Below, piece after piece: positions 8,222 to 14,737 of a DNA stretch of 32,609 nucleotides (positions are counted from its first letter, which is position 1; every line of letters begins with the position of its first letter). This DNA is from Prolixibacteraceae bacterium (GTDB taxonomy: Bacteria; Bacteroidota; Bacteroidia; Bacteroidales; Prolixibacteraceae), in NCBI GenBank assembly GCA_003506435.1, contig DOAQ01000021.1, positions 1 to 32,609 on the forward strand, in the 5' to 3' direction. A program made the position numbers and the translations under genes. Under the pieces are notes generated by a model. The model saw nothing but the letters and a program-made list of their open reading frames with translations, was not told the DNA's origin and made no database searches.

Positions 8222-9351
8222 TGTTTGAATCATTATCACATCTTGTGTTGCAACAATATTGGTGGATTATTGTGTCGCTGCTGGGCGCTTTGTTCGTGTT
8301 CCTGACTTTTGTTCAGGGCGGGCAGACCCTGATTTACACCATTGGCAAAACCGATACCGAACGTACTATGCTGATCAATACGCTGGGACGCAAATGGGAA
8401 TTTACATTTACCACGTTGGTAACTTTCGGAGGCGCATTTTTCGCATCATTTCCGCTGTTTTATTCTACCTCATTTGGTGGCGCTTACTGGGTCTGGTTCG
8501 CCATTCTCATTTTCTTTGTCATTCAGGCAGTTTCGTACGAGTACCGAAAAAAACCAAATAACTTTCTGGGGGCAAAAACGTTCGAGTGGTTTCTCATTCT
8601 GAATGGTTTATTCGGGACAATCCTGGTCGGTACCGCAGTGGGCACTTTTTTCAATGGAGCCATGTTCAGCCTGAACGAGATGAACAATGTTATTTGGGCA
8701 ACGCCGTTCCGCGGACTTGAAGCTGTACTTACCTTTCACAATGTGGCATTGGGTCTGTCGGTATTTTTTCTTGCCCGCGTGCTGGGATTACTCTATTTCA
8801 TGAATTCGGTAGAAAGCGATGAAATGTTTGCCCGTTCGAAAAAACATTTGTTGTACAATACCATTCCATTCCTTGTGTTTTTCCTGTTTTTCCTGATCGC
8901 ATTAATCCTGAAAGAAGGCTTTGCCTACAATCCGGAAACCGGCGAAGTTTTCATGGAAAAATACAAATACCTGCACAACCTGCTGGCTATGCCGCTGGTA
9001 GCTGTTATTTTACTGGTTGGTGTCGTTGGTGTGCTGTGGGGGATCGCATCTGCTTTGCTGAAAAAATCGACCAAAGGAATTTGGTTTGCAGGCGCCGGAA
9101 CGGTCTTTACCGTTTGGATGTTGCTGCTGCTGGCAGGCTTCAATAACACGTCGTTTTATCCGTCAATTCACGACCTGCAATCGTCGCTGACGATTGAGAA
9201 TGCCTCATCAAGTCATTATACTTTGACGGCCATGAGCTATGTCTCATTGACTGTGCCGTTTGTGTTGGGGTATATTTGGTACACCTGGAAATCGATGAAC
9301 AAAACGAAGATCAGCAAGGAAGAGTTGGGGAAAGAAGATCATCTTTATTAA
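8221..9351 (+). CDS. cydB: Cytochrome bd ubiquinol oxidase subunit II
   Basis: CydB pairs with CydA and provides much of the membrane scaffold of the bd oxidase. The 376 residues have eight or nine predicted helices. Family features are the N-terminal FVFLTFVQGGQTLIYTIG, then GRKWEFTFTTLVTFGGAFFA and AVSYEYRKKPNN. The C-terminal half has NNTSFYPSIHDLQSSLTIENASSS, typical of the family's Tyr-Pro and Leu-Thr-Ile-x-Asn-Ala-Ser-Ser block. Translation is coupled to cydA by a 1-nt overlap. The small ORF 18 nt further on is likely a third subunit. Confidence 0.95.
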   Translation: MFESLSHLVLQQYWWIIVSLLGALFVFLTFVQGGQTLIYTIGKTDTERTMLINTLGRKWEFTFTTLVTFGGAFFASFPLFYSTSFGGAYWVWFAILIFFVIQAVSYEYRKKPNNFLGAKTFEWFLILNGLFGTILVGTAVGTFFNGAMFSLNEMNNVIWATPFRGLEAVLTFHNVALGLSVFFLARVLGLLYFMNSVESDEMFARSKKHLLYNTIPFLVFFLFFLIALILKEGFAYNPETGEVFMEKYKYLHNLLAMPLVAVILLVGVVGVLWGIASALLKKSTKGIWFAGAGTVFTVWMLLLLAGFNNTSFYPSIHDLQSSLTIENASSSHYTLTAMSYVSLTVPFVLGYIWYTWKSMNKTKISKEELGKEDHLY

Positions 9352-9369
9352 CATTAAAAAAAGCACTAT

Positions 9370-9486
9370 ATGTACTGGAGTTCAATTTTATGGTTTTTAA
9401 GCTGGCCTGCACTGATCGTTATTTCGTATCAGTTGGTGAAGTTTGCCATCAAAAAATACGAAGCAGTCTTTGAAAGAGAAGACTGA
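9370..9486 (+). CDS. cydX: CydX-like small subunit of cytochrome bd (38 residues)
   Basis: An ATG 18 nt after the cydB stop opens a 38-codon frame ending in TGA. It begins MYWSSILWFLSW, continues with the hydrophobic PALIVISYQLVKFAIKKY and ends with an acidic tail (FERED). One aromatic-rich membrane helix with a short charged C-terminus is the layout of CydX/CbdX-type peptides, which stabilise the heme centres of CydAB in proteobacteria. The sequence resembles E. coli CydX (MWYFAW...) only in general character. Position, size and topology support the call; sequence homology alone would not. It is followed by the terminator hairpin at 9518. Confidence 0.7.
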   Translation: MYWSSILWFLSWPALIVISYQLVKFAIKKYEAVFERED

Positions 9487-9495
9487 AAATAAGTA

Positions 9496-9555
9496 AAAAG
9501 TCGTAGGTGAAAATATATTGAGGGTTTCACTCGCAGTGAAGCCCTCAATTATTTC
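9496..9555 (+). repeat. 60-bp direct repeat, left copy, containing the cyd terminator
   Basis: This 60-bp segment matches 13435-13494 with four mismatches, and its last 41 bases are identical. It contains the hairpin at 9518-9548. The two copies are in the same orientation and bracket the accessory island. Confidence 0.85.
9518..9548. terminator. Hairpin terminator downstream of cydX
   Basis: TTGAGGGTTTCACT pairs with AGTGAAGCCCTCAA around a CGC loop, giving a 14-bp stem with one G-U pair. A modest T-rich run follows on the plus strand, so it should end the DUF4492-cydABX transcript. The same hairpin recurs at 13457-13487. Confidence 0.75.
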
Positions 9556-9566
9556 CGGTTAAACCC

Positions 9567-9780
9567 ACTCCCTCGTTTGAGTGCAACGGGAACGAGGGGG
9601 TTTGTTCCTGTCGTCTGTGACGACTTTTACAAACACCAGACTTGGAATCCGGCCAAACATTTCAACTTCGGAATGGTTAATTTCATGTCTTATCAAACAA
9701 ACCTGCATTAACAGAGAAACTCGTCAAAGACGAGAGTTTGTAAACCCCTCGTTTCCGCTAAAGCTCAATCGAGGGGGAGG
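9567..9780. repeat. Palindrome-rich REP/MITE-like repeat, copy 1
   Basis: The element starts with a hairpin, CCTCGTT paired to AACGAGG, followed by GTCGTC-TGT-GACGAC. After a spacer it ends with CTCGTC-AAA-GACGAG and a second CCCCTCG/CGAGGGG hairpin. The two ends are imperfect inverted repeats of each other over about 55 bp. Related copies are at 11602-11852 and 13250-13416. This and the 60-bp repeat fill the 314-bp gap between cydX and the next gene. No coding sequence is supported here. Confidence 0.8.
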
Positions 9781-9800
9781 TTGGATGAAAAATGTAAATG

Positions 9801-11063
9801 CTATCTTATTATTATTTTTTTTGAATAGTTTCCATTATCATTTTTTAGTTGCAATAAATAAATTCCTTTACCAAAAGAAGAAATATCCATAGAGAATTCT
9901 TTGCTATTAGGCTTATATGCTTTTAGAATTCTACCTGAAATGTCCATTAAGCATACATTATCAAATAACTCAGTACTCTTACAATATAGAGTAGAGCTAG
10001 AAGGATTTGGAAATATCATAATGTCATTATCAACAGTCAAAGTCTTTGAAATGCCAGTAATAATTTTTGTATATAAGTAGATTCCATTACCACCAAAATA
10101 TATATTATCAGTTTTATTTACAGAGTTTAGTGCAATGCATTTTATCTCAGGGTTTATTCTGTCAACGCATTGGAATGAAATTGTATCCCAAGTTTGTCCG
10201 TTGGTAGCTGACGAAAACAAACCAATACGATTGTTGAAATATGTAGTTCCAGATGCATAAAGTTGTCCATTTAAACTTTTTTCTATATCAAATATATACA
10301 TGCTAAATGTAGAATTATCTGCCCAAGAATTCCAGACCTGAACCCAATTTTCACCACTATCATCAGTATAAGCAATTACGGCTTCACCAACACCAATCCA
10401 TCTGTTACCAACAAACTCAATATCATAAATGGCATTATCACCAGCAAAAAATGATGTCATATTAATACGTTTAAAATTATTACCTGAGTCCGCAGAATAT
10501 TTCAGTTCTGCTGTTCTTGTGAGATCTTCTCCACCAGTGAAAATTTGATTGCCAAATTCTGGATGAAACTTTACAAATCGACCTCCTAAATAATCTTTTA
10601 TTGGTGTCCATGTTATACCTCCATCAAAAGTTTTCATTCTATGATATAGAGAGTAAAAAGTATCATAGTTATTGCTTGGATGAGCTAAATGATCAAGAAA
10701 TAAAGCTGCTTTAAATTCCTTATCGCCTGATAATAATACTGAAAATGAGTTACCACCATCAATGGTTTTCTTTATATCAAGGTATTTTGTAACTCCATCA
10801 AAAACAACTGAAATAAAGGTAGTTGGATTTTTTACAATTGTCTGTAAAACATAGACTCCTTGCATTCCACATGGTGTCCACAAGGTATCCGTTGAGCTAA
10901 TGTTTTTTCTAAAAATGCCATTGTTGGTACTGGCATAAAGGTTTTCACCAACAATAGTTAAGTCAGATGTTTTTAAATGACCTAAACCTAAATAAATAGC
11001 CTGTGCAAAAATACTAGTAGTACACAACAGTAATAATAAGGACAAGTAAATAATTCGTTTCAT
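9801..11063 (-). CDS. T9SS-secreted protein with Asp-box (BNR-like) repeats
   Basis: I place the start at the ATG at 11063, because the following residues MKRIIYLSLLLLLCTTSIFAQA form a clear signal peptide; the longer frame to 11162 would run into the intergenic junction. The 420-residue protein has five Asp-box-like motifs: TIDGGNSF (100), TFDGGITW (145), SADSGNNF (190), TDDSGENW (233) and SATNGQTW (285). These suggest a beta-propeller of the BNR/sortilin type. Residues about 345-420 form a T9SS type A sorting domain (FPNPSSSTLY ... KGIYLLQL ... KKIIIR), so the product should be exported and attached to or released from the cell surface. The ligand or substrate is unknown. The gene is visibly AT-richer than its surroundings, which suggests horizontal acquisition. 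Confidence 0.82.
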   Translation of the reverse strand: MKRIIYLSLLLLLCTTSIFAQAIYLGLGHLKTSDLTIVGENLYASTNNGIFRKNISSTDTLWTPCGMQGVYVLQTIVKNPTTFISVVFDGVTKYLDIKKTIDGGNSFSVLLSGDKEFKAALFLDHLAHPSNNYDTFYSLYHRMKTFDGGITWTPIKDYLGGRFVKFHPEFGNQIFTGGEDLTRTAELKYSADSGNNFKRINMTSFFAGDNAIYDIEFVGNRWIGVGEAVIAYTDDSGENWVQVWNSWADNSTFSMYIFDIEKSLNGQLYASGTTYFNNRIGLFSSATNGQTWDTISFQCVDRINPEIKCIALNSVNKTDNIYFGGNGIYLYTKIITGISKTLTVDNDIMIFPNPSSSTLYCKSTELFDNVCLMDISGRILKAYKPNSKEFSMDISSFGKGIYLLQLKNDNGNYSKKIIIR

Positions 11064-11114
11064 AACTGTATAGTTTTGTGTGGCAATTGTCATTTCATGT
11101 TCTGTCTTCCTTTT

Positions 11115-11172
11115 TTTTAGGCTTGCAGGTAACGTAGGAAGGTGGGTAGCTGATGTTAGCAACCGTTGTTAG
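11115..11172 (-). repeat. Imperfect palindromic gene junction (cassette-like)
   Basis: Directly after the lipoprotein stop, the gene strand reads CTAACAACGGTTGCTAACAT, and after about 18 nt CTACGTTACCTGCAAGCC. The arms GGTTGC-TAACAT and GGCTTGCAGGTAACGT (on the other strand) pair imperfectly with unpaired bases, giving a shape loosely like an integron attC site. The exact attC core consensus is not met. It precedes the signal-peptide start of the T9SS protein. Confidence 0.35.
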
Positions 11173-11529
11173 TTATTCAACAGGTTTAAAGTCAGCGATG
11201 TATATATTAATATAGTCATAAGAAGGATACAATGTTATACATGCTCTGAGTTCGTTTTCTTCTGCTTTTCTTAGTTTAACTAACACCTTTTGGTTAATTT
11301 CAAAAGTATCTTTCATCAGATTAATTGTCTGATAGTAATTGTCTCTACTTGCACCAAGCTCATGTTTTATTGTCAAAGAATCATTAGGAAATTTTAGTAT
11401 ACAGGTGGAGCAATTCAAGTCGAAACTTACTATTTCTCCAACGACATAAGAGTCAAGCGTATCGTAATTGTCTCTACTACATGAAAATGCAAAGAGAAAA
11501 ATAACTAAAGCAATTGAAATTCTATTCAT
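11173..11529 (-). CDS. Small hypothetical lipoprotein
   Basis: This 118-residue protein has a hydrophobic N-terminus (MNRISIALVIFLFAF) ending in a lipobox-like FSC (Cys17), so it is probably an outer- or inner-membrane lipoprotein. The mature part contains CSTC, the only Cys pair, and a charged central segment predicted to be mainly beta-strand. I recognise no family. Base composition is AT-rich like the following T9SS gene and unlike the flanking chromosome, so the two genes probably arrived together. Neither the T9SS gene nor this one has an exact TAnnTTTG promoter box upstream. Confidence 0.7.
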   Translation of the reverse strand: MNRISIALVIFLFAFSCSRDNYDTLDSYVVGEIVSFDLNCSTCILKFPNDSLTIKHELGASRDNYYQTINLMKDTFEINQKVLVKLRKAEENELRACITLYPSYDYINIYIADFKPVE

Positions 11530-11601
11530 AATTTATAATTTAGTGTTTCTTCATTAGATGAATTTCCAGTCATTACGGTTGCGTTTCTTTGTTTTTTTTC
11601 A

Positions 11602-11852
11602 CTCCCCCTCGTTTGAGTGCAACGGAAACGAGGAGGTTTGTTCCTGTCGTCTGTGACGACCCGTACAAACACCGAACTTGCAACCTGCCGCAAACAGATA
11701 TTCCGGCCATACATTTCAACTTTGGGACGGCTAATTTCATGTTATATTCATACCTGCTCAAATTCAAATAGACCTGCATTAACAAAGTAACTCGTCAAAG
11801 ACGAGAGCCCATAAACCCCTCGTTACCGCTTCGCTAAAACGAGGGGAAGGAG
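11602..11852. repeat. Palindrome-rich REP/MITE-like repeat, copy 2
   Basis: This copy has the same order of hairpins as copy 1: CCTCGTT/AACGAGG, GTCGTC-TGT-GACGAC, a spacer, CTCGTC-AAA-GACGAG, and CCCCTCGTT/AACGAGGGG. The spacer is also related to copy 1: both have CATTTCAACTT, TAATTTCATG and CCTGCATTAAC blocks. It lies in the 384-bp gap between the lipoprotein and the DUF6261 gene, in the same orientation as the other copies. No gene is supported in this gap. Confidence 0.8.
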
Positions 11853-11868
11853 AAGACGGGTTTCAATT

Positions 11869-11902
11869 AAACCTTCAAGGTTTTCAGAAACCTTGAAGGT
11901 TT
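11869..11902. terminator. Perfect hairpin terminator after the DUF6261 gene
   Basis: AAACCTTCAAGGTTT and AAACCTTGAAGGTTT form a perfect 15-bp stem with a TCAG loop, 11 bp downstream of the DUF6261 stop on the minus strand. The arm ends are A/T-rich, so it could work in both directions. Its arms are also internally palindromic (AAACCTT..AAGGTTT). Confidence 0.75.
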
Positions 11903-11913
11903 GGTAATATCAA

Positions 11914-12663
11914 CTATTCCTCCTGTGGTTCGCCGGGGGTGTTGTTGCCCCCATTGCCCGATTTGCTAATCAGGCGGGCATATTTTATCCGCAATTCATC
12001 CATCTGGGCAAACAGCGTTAGCAGCACTTGCGAAGGGACAAAGTTTACGGCTTGTTCCATGGCAGTACAAAACTGTTCGTAGCTTTTGGCAACAGCAGGT
12101 CTCAGGCTGCTGGCCGAAGGACTGTCTTGTTCTGCCATCTGTTTATTCCGGCTTTTATACAACGAATCGAACTCTTCGTTCGTAATTTTCAGCCCTTCCA
12201 GCAAGGTAGTAATACCGATAGCCTCAGCTTGTTGTTTCAGCGTTCCCGAAGCATTAATCTTACCAATCAGTTCAGCGATCAGGGCGGTTTCGGTATTCAT
12301 GGCTTTCTTATCAGTATTCCAGTAGGGCTCGAAAACCAGTTTTAATTCCCCGGCTGCCATTTTCTTTGCCGGGTCGCTCCCGGCCTGTGCGGTAGATATG
12401 TTACGCTTGATTTCAGCCAAACGGTTGTCGCGGTCTTTGTCTTTTTCAGCCAGGGCATCGGAAAGGGCGCTTTTGCCCGGTTTGTTCAAACAGGCGCCCA
12501 TTTCGGCATTGCTGGTCTCCAGTCCGAGAAGGGCTGCGTTGGGGATTTCGCCAATGTTTTCTTTCATTGGCCGGACAATTTCGATGGTCGATTTGTTCAG
12601 CGAATACAGGTCGGCGACCGAAAGCCTTGCTACATACAAGGGTGAAAAGGTTTTTGTTTCCAT
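11914..12663 (-). CDS. DUF6261 family protein
   Basis: This 249-residue soluble protein has no signal peptide and looks mainly alpha-helical. The order of blocks matches my memory of the DUF6261 family of Bacteroidota: an N-terminal LYVARLSVADLYSL, then KPGKSALSDALAEKDKDRDN, a central AAGELKLVFEPYWNTDKKA, then ITTLLEGLKITNEEFDSLYKSR, and a C-terminal helix ending ELRIKYARLISK. A Gly/Asn/Pro-rich tail (GNGGNNTPGEPQEE) is probably disordered. The family has no known function. The gene stands alone between two copies of the palindromic repeat, is followed by a strong terminator and is preceded by an unusual hairpin array, which may be its 5' leader. The family call is moderately sure. Confidence 0.75.
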   Translation of the reverse strand: METKTFSPLYVARLSVADLYSLNKSTIEIVRPMKENIGEIPNAALLGLETSNAEMGACLNKPGKSALSDALAEKDKDRDNRLAEIKRNISTAQAGSDPAKKMAAGELKLVFEPYWNTDKKAMNTETALIAELIGKINASGTLKQQAEAIGITTLLEGLKITNEEFDSLYKSRNKQMAEQDSPSASSLRPAVAKSYEQFCTAMEQAVNFVPSQVLLTLFAQMDELRIKYARLISKSGNGGNNTPGEPQEE

Positions 12664-12689
12664 TTTTTTAAAAATTTTAGAAGATTTAA

Positions 12690-12915
12690 CAATGTCCGGT
12701 TTCTGCTTTTTCCCGACGGATTGCGGAGACCCTCTGAAAATTTCAGAAGCTTGCCGACACCCGGATTGTTGCCTGTAAAATTTTCAGAAGCCTGCCGACG
12801 ACCAGCGGGGACCTTCTGAATTTTTCAGAACCTTCCCGACGCATTGCGGGGGCCTTGTGAAATTTTCACAGGCTTCCCGACACGGCGATTGAACCCTGTG
12901 AAATTTTCACAGCTC
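12690..12915 (-). repeat. Tandem hairpin array, 40-41 nt period, upstream of DUF6261
   Basis: Five units start at 12730, 12771, 12811, 12852 and 12893, with a degenerate unit at 12690. Each full unit has an AT-centred palindrome: TCTGAAAATTTCAGA at 12733, TTCTGAATTTTTCAGAA at 12814, TGTGAAATTTTCACA at 12856, CTGTGAAATTTTCACAG at 12896, and an imperfect one in the second unit. A short CCG...CGG mini-hairpin lies between successive palindromes (CCG at 12713, 12754, 12795, 12836 and 12877). The array lies 27-252 nt upstream of the DUF6261 start on the coding strand, so it is either part of its 5' UTR or a set of DNA binding sites in its promoter. Confidence 0.85.
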
Positions 12916-12920
12916 TTGGG

Positions 12921-13249
12921 CAGCGAATTAATTATCTGGATAATCATTAATCAGCGTACCGTTTGGGGCCTTGGGGCAAAAATTTATCCCGACTACTTCT
13001 CCGGAAAAGAAATAACAGTCACCGAAAAGAACGTTCAATTCTGTTTCGCCTGGTTCCTTCTTCTGTATCCTTGGTGGGAGTACTGTTTGTCCAACATCAC
13101 TTCAGGTGAAAAAAATATTTTTAGCTAATTTAACAAAGACAATATTAAAATGCAATACATGAGGAAAAATAAAATTCCAAATTCCAAATTCCAAAAAACA
13201 GCCAACAGCCGGAAAACAGTCGCAGGTGTAGTCGCACAGTCGCCTGAGA
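12921..13249. other. Non-coding or degraded stretch upstream of the hairpin array
   Basis: No convincing gene is present. A minus-strand frame from about 13094 to 12928 is open for 57 codons, ending in GTLINDYPDN. A plus-strand frame covers the same region, running through the hairpin array to 13128. Neither has a recognisable family or a good start. At 13172-13195 there is a short tandem of AATTCCA, followed by three AGTCGC words at about 13219-13243. It may hold the promoter for the DUF6261 transcript, but no exact TAnnTTTG box was found. Confidence 0.4.
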
Positions 13250-13416
13250 CTTCTCCTCATTTTAGTGCAACGGGAACGAGGAGATTTGTTCCTGTCGTCT
13301 GTGACGACTCTTGCAAATACCGGACTCTCCAACCCACGGCAGGCAACAGGTAACTCGTCGAAGACGAGAGCCTATAAACCCCTCGTTACCGCTAAAGCTC
13401 AAACGAGGAGGAGAAG
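13250..13416. repeat. Palindrome-rich REP/MITE-like repeat, copy 3 (shortened)
   Basis: This is a shorter version of copies 1 and 2, with most of the spacer missing. Termini ACTTCTCCTC and GAGGAGAAGT are perfect inverted repeats. Inside are GTCGTC-TGT-GACGAC and CTCGTC-GAA-GACGAG, then CCTCGTTACC and AACGAGG. The outer bases differ from copies 1 and 2 at both ends, but each end still largely matches its partner. Confidence 0.8.
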
Positions 13417-13434
13417 TGGGATGAGTAAAAAGTA

Positions 13435-13494
13435 GAAAGTCGTAAGTAAAAAGATATTGAGGGTTTCACTCGCAGTGAAGCCCTCAATTATTTC
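13435..13494. repeat. 60-bp direct repeat, right copy
   Basis: This matches 9496-9555 with four mismatches in 60 bp; the last 41 bases are identical. Its hairpin serves the aminotransferase gene on the minus strand. The GTAAAAAGTAGAAAGTCGTA stretch just before it is an internally repetitive A-rich tract. Confidence 0.85.
13457..13487 (-). terminator. Hairpin terminator after the aminotransferase gene
   Basis: This is the same 14-bp stem with CGC/GCG loop as at 9518-9548. On the minus strand it starts 11 nt after the aminotransferase stop and is followed by ATATCTTTTTAC, a good U-run, so it should terminate that gene. Confidence 0.78.
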
Positions 13495-13497
13495 ATA

Positions 13498-14709
13498 CTA
13501 AACCTTTACAAATTTATCAGGAGCAAACTCTTTTATTGTTTCTCCCAGTCGTTTCATCCCTTCCATTATTATTTCTTCGGAAGCATTTGAAAAATTTAAA
13601 CGCATGTTTCTGCTTCCGCCTTCCGCAGTAAAAAATGATTTACCTGGTACAAAAGCAACTTTTTTCTGAAGCGATTTTTCAATCACTTTTTCAGTATCGA
13701 AGCCATCGGGCAATGTCAGCCAGATGAACATTCCTCCTTCCGGATTGGTATGTACGGAGCCTTCCGGGAAAAACTCACGAATTGCTTTTATCATTGTGTC
13801 TTTTTGTTTTTTGTATGCAGACTTTACTTTTTGCAGATGTTCTTCCGGTTCATTATCATTTAAAAACCGGAAAATAACCCGTTGTATCAGGTTGTTCGAC
13901 TGCAAATCGGAAGCCTGTTTTATCCGTAGTAATTTAGGAATCAGCTCATCCGGGGCACACATCCAGCCGGTGCGGATTCCCGGAGCGATCATTTTTGAAA
14001 ATGAACCGCACCAAATCACCTGTTCAGGTAGATGCGAAAAAACCGGAGGAAGAGGAGTCCCTTCAAAACGAATTTCGTTGTATGGATCGTCTTCAATAAA
14101 AATTATGCCGTGCCATTCCAGCAAGATGGCAAGTTCTTTCCGGGTTTCTTCAGAATAGGAAATGCCCGAGGGATTCTGAAAATTCGGAATCCCGTACAAT
14201 ATCCGTGCATTGGTTTTTGTAATTACGTCTTCCAGTTCGTTTAAATCAATTCCATTTTCCGTCAAATGTACCTGATGGAAATCGGGAAGATATGCTGAAA
14301 AAGCCTGTATCGCCCCCAGATACGAAGGTTTTTCAAGAATCAGCGGGTCTTCCTGATTGATGAATAATTTGCCCAACATGTCGAGCGCCTGCTGCGAACC
14401 GTTGGTAATAATGATGTTTTGAGGGCACATTTTTGTGGCGTACAAGCTGTTGTAGCGTTTGCAAATGAATTCGCGCAAAGGCAAAAATCCTTGACTGCCG
14501 CTATATTGCAGGGCTTCCCGGCCATCGTTTTCCATCACTTTCTGAAAGGCTTTGTTCATTTGTTCCAGCGGAAAATAGGCCGGATTGGGCAATCCTCCTG
14601 CGAAGGAGATAAAATCGGGGTGTTCGGCAATTTCCAGTATCTCACGGATAAAGGAACGTGGAATGTTTTTACAACTTTCCGAGATAAGGCTTTCGTAATT
14701 GAAGTTCAT
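13498..14709 (-). CDS. PLP-dependent aminotransferase (LysN/MocR-like class I fold)
   Basis: The enzyme moves an amino group between an amino acid and a 2-oxo acid using pyridoxal phosphate. I choose the ATG at 14709 (MNFNYESLISES; 14715 is the alternative), because the longer frame to 14766 would translate the terminator hairpin and its U-run. From this start it has 403 residues and no GntR-type DNA-binding domain. Visible features are FAGGLPNPAYFP, LQYSGSQGFLPLRE, IEDDPYNEIRF with the PLP-ring Asp, and SFSKMIAPGIRTGWM with the Schiff-base Lys. The family includes 2-aminoadipate and aromatic/branched-chain aminotransferases. The leader with Ile/Val/Leu-rich peptides points to branched-chain substrates, which is an inference from regulation. 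Confidence 0.9.
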   Translation of the reverse strand: MNFNYESLISESCKNIPRSFIREILEIAEHPDFISFAGGLPNPAYFPLEQMNKAFQKVMENDGREALQYSGSQGFLPLREFICKRYNSLYATKMCPQNIIITNGSQQALDMLGKLFINQEDPLILEKPSYLGAIQAFSAYLPDFHQVHLTENGIDLNELEDVITKTNARILYGIPNFQNPSGISYSEETRKELAILLEWHGIIFIEDDPYNEIRFEGTPLPPVFSHLPEQVIWCGSFSKMIAPGIRTGWMCAPDELIPKLLRIKQASDLQSNNLIQRVIFRFLNDNEPEEHLQKVKSAYKKQKDTMIKAIREFFPEGSVHTNPEGGMFIWLTLPDGFDTEKVIEKSLQKKVAFVPGKSFFTAEGGSRNMRLNFSNASEEIIMEGMKRLGETIKEFAPDKFVKV

Positions 14710-14737
14710 AGTCATGTATTTAGAGTTAAAAAACTGA

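Noticed and set aside
11064..11162. Longer N-terminus of the T9SS protein
   Set aside because: The upstream codons cover the palindromic junction, and the signal peptide begins cleanly at the internal Met at 11063.
11115..11172. Classical integron attC site
   Set aside because: The conserved core site pair (RYYYAAC and GTTRRRY) is not present and no integrase gene is in the window; it is kept only as a low-confidence cassette-like junction.
11573..11785. Minus-strand ORFs within repeat copy 2
   Set aside because: They are made of palindromic repeat sequence; similar frames appear in copy 3 only because the repeat is shared.
12690..12915. CRISPR array
   Set aside because: The spacing is regular, but the units are variable palindromes throughout. 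There is no identical repeat with unique spacers and no cas gene nearby.
12844..13128. Plus-strand gene of 94 codons
   Set aside because: It starts inside the hairpin array, so its first part is repeat sequence; no family, ribosome site or conserved composition supports it.
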